Shown piece after piece: positions 30,740 through 32,181 of a stretch of DNA of 32,181 nucleotides. Numbering within the stretch: the stretch's first letter is position 1; each line of letters begins with the position of its first letter. The translations under genes and the position numbers were made by a program. The notes under the pieces were generated by a model that saw only the letters and a program-made list of their open reading frames with translations, had not been told where the DNA came from and ran no database searches. This stretch comes from Leptolinea sp964424035 (lineage in GTDB: Bacteria; Chloroflexota; Anaerolineae; Anaerolineales; Anaerolineaceae): positions 1-32,181 of the forward strand of contig CAYRHB010000029.1 in assembly GCA_964424035.1 (NCBI GenBank), written 5' to 3'.

Positions 30740-31942
30740 CTATACACTCTGCAATACTTTTCGGATTTTTTCCAATGCCCAATCAATTGTAGGTCGGTCG
30801 ATCACCAGTGGAGGAGCAAACCGAATGATCTGCTGGTGTGTCTCTTTTGCCAGAATACCTTCTTCTTTTAAAGCTTCACAATATTTTCGTGCCGTTCCCG
30901 CTTCCTTTTTTATCTCAATGCCAATCAATAATCCTCTCCCGCGAACTTCTTTAATTTTTGGACTATTGATCTCTGTTAGTTGATCCAGGAAGTATTCACC
31001 CAGGTTCGCGGCATTTTCGATCATTTTTTCTTCCACCAGAACCTTTAGAGCTTCCCGGGCAATTGCGGCGGCCAACGGATTGCCTCCAAAAGTTGAGCCA
31101 TGATCACCCGGTTTTATGACACCCATAATCTCACGGTCTGCCAGGACTGCTGAAACCGGGTAAAAGCCACCACTGAGTGCTTTACCCAGGATAACAACAT
31201 CAGCCCTTACATTTTCATGCATGGTTGCCAGCAACTTTCCTGTACGGCCAAGCCCAGTTTGTATCTCATCCGCCAGAAAGAGAACATTGTTCTTTGTGCA
31301 GATCTCACGTACACGTGGCAGGTATCCATCAGGAGGAATATTTACACCCGATTCACCCTGAATGGGTTCAAGTAAAACGGCGACTGTGCGTGGCGAAATC
31401 GCTTTTTGCAGAGCATCAGCATCACCGAAGGGAATGGTGATAAAACCGGGTGTGTGAGGGCCAAAATTATCTTTGTACGCCGGCTCAGATGAAAATGAGA
31501 TGATGGTAATTGTCCGTCCGTGAAAATTTCCATCAGCCACGATAATTTCCGCCTGATCTCGGGGTACCTTCTTTGAAACATAACCCCATTTGCGTGCTAC
31601 TTTCAAGGCGGTTTCCACCGCTTCAGCACCGCTGTTCATTGGCAGAACCATCTCATATCCGGTCAAATCGGTCAGTTCCCGATAAAAAAGTGCAAGCTGA
31701 TCACTGCGAAATGCACGGGATGTAAGCGTCAATTTCCCGGCTTGTTCAATCATCGCTTTCAAAATTTTTGGATGAACATGCCCCTGGTTTACAGCAGAAT
31801 ATGAACTCAGACAATCCAGATATTTATTTCCATCAACATCATAAACCCAGACACCCTGTCCACGGGTCAAAACAACATCGAGGGGATGATAATTGTGGGC
31901 TCCAATTTGTTCTTCGAGGTCGATGAATTCCTGGCTTTTCAT
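30740..31942 (-). CDS. rocD: Ornithine--oxo-acid aminotransferase
   Basis: A PLP enzyme converting ornithine and 2-oxoglutarate to glutamate semialdehyde and glutamate. 400 residues, subgroup III aminotransferase: N-terminal NYHPLDVVLTRGQGVWVYD is characteristic of RocD, MNSGAEAVETALK binds PLP phosphate, D225 (LADEIQTGLGRTG) and the Schiff-base lysine K254 (ILGKALSGG) are present, and STFGGNPLA follows. It starts 8 bases after the argF stop with an AGGGAT site. In Chloroflexota relatives the family also covers N-acetylornithine transaminases, but the N-terminus and sequence blocks favour RocD. Confidence 0.9.
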   Translation of the reverse strand: MKSQEFIDLEEQIGAHNYHPLDVVLTRGQGVWVYDVDGNKYLDCLSSYSAVNQGHVHPKILKAMIEQAGKLTLTSRAFRSDQLALFYRELTDLTGYEMVLPMNSGAEAVETALKVARKWGYVSKKVPRDQAEIIVADGNFHGRTITIISFSSEPAYKDNFGPHTPGFITIPFGDADALQKAISPRTVAVLLEPIQGESGVNIPPDGYLPRVREICTKNNVLFLADEIQTGLGRTGKLLATMHENVRADVVILGKALSGGFYPVSAVLADREIMGVIKPGDHGSTFGGNPLAAAIAREALKVLVEEKMIENAANLGEYFLDQLTEINSPKIKEVRGRGLLIGIEIKKEAGTARKYCEALKEEGILAKETHQQIIRFAPPLVIDRPTIDWALEKIRKVLQSV

Positions 31943-31950
31943 ATTGATCC

Positions 31951-32181
31951 CTATCGGAAGAGACTTACAAGAATTGCTTTCTGAGCGTGCATCCGGTTAT
32001 GGGCCTGAGGGAACAAAACTGAATGAGGTCCATCAGCTACTTCATCTGTTATCTCCTGACCGCGATGAGCCGGCAAACAGTGCATCACAATGACTTCTTC
32101 TGATGCTTCTGCGACCAGTTGTTCGTTCACCTGGTAGGGCGGGAAAACTCTCTTACGTTTTTCTGTTTCTTCTTCCTGTCC
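31951..32181 (-). CDS. argF: Ornithine carbamoyltransferase, C-terminal 76 residues, gene continues beyond window
   Basis: Reading the minus strand from the window edge gives GQEEETEKRKRVFPPYQ, then the ornithine-binding signature MHCLPAHRGQEITDEV and the C-terminal helix AHNRMHAQKAILVSL before TAG at 31951-31953. This is the standard end of OTC, which makes citrulline from ornithine and carbamoyl phosphate, or runs in reverse in arginine fermentation. It is followed by rocD on the same strand after 8 bases. The usual AENR is AHNR here. Biosynthetic and catabolic roles cannot be told apart from the fragment. Confidence 0.9.
   Translation of the reverse strand, partial: GQEEETEKRKRVFPPYQVNEQLVAEASEEVIVMHCLPAHRGQEITDEVADGPHSVLFPQAHNRMHAQKAILVSLFR

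Overview
The window looks like part of a chromosome of an anaerobic member of the Chloroflexota, probably class Anaerolineae. This is an inference from protein character and gene content: a split glycine decarboxylase, a fused NuoCD, a gamma-alpha fused 2-oxoacid:ferredoxin oxidoreductase, LysM/M23 lipoprotein and CoA-transferase-based acid metabolism. Base composition is moderate and even, apart from a very GC-rich stretch of about 85 bases next to a run of N. Two 10-N gaps (23565-23574 and 24608-24617) suggest a draft or metagenome assembly. Coding density is high. I saw no tRNA, rRNA, CRISPR array, insertion sequence or phage gene.

Left part (1-10.4 kb). The 3' end of a gingipain-like (C25) cysteine peptidase gene is followed by alaS on the plus strand. 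The alaS promoter has its -35 box inside the loop of the upstream gene's terminator hairpin. Converging on alaS is a minus-strand series: a glycine-cleavage operon (gcvH-gcvPA-gcvPB) behind a tandem glycine riboswitch, a terminator, then a DJ-1/PfpI protein, a membrane-anchored metallophosphoesterase-like protein with a degenerate motif, and an M17 aminopeptidase.

Middle part (10.4-18 kb). typA/bipA has a leader with tandem repeats and a perfect hairpin. A 63-residue unknown protein is divergent from glmS. The glmS leader is a glmS ribozyme carrying an unusual insertion of two GNRA-capped hairpins. A LysM + M23-like lipoprotein and an FkbM-type methyltransferase follow.

Iron-sulfur region (17.4-24.2 kb). 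A winged-helix regulator with a SufR-like cysteine pattern is divergent from a tight operon: nuoB, nuoCD, nuoI, an uncharacterised 110-residue CxxC/CxxC protein, an Mrp/ApbC P-loop carrier, RicT/PSP1 and a PIG-L deacetylase. A palindromic region and overlapping divergent promoters lie between them. Nearly every gene here binds or plausibly handles Fe-S clusters, so I read it as a candidate self-regulated module for a peripheral arm of complex I. It is the best candidate for an undescribed system in the window.

Right part (24.2-32.2 kb). A GntR/FCD regulator, broken by an assembly artefact, precedes korA-korB, which make reduced ferredoxin from 2-oxoacids. On the opposite strand, argF (partial)-rocD-acyl-CoA transferase-pyk form an apparent operon linking ornithine/citrulline metabolism to substrate-level phosphorylation.
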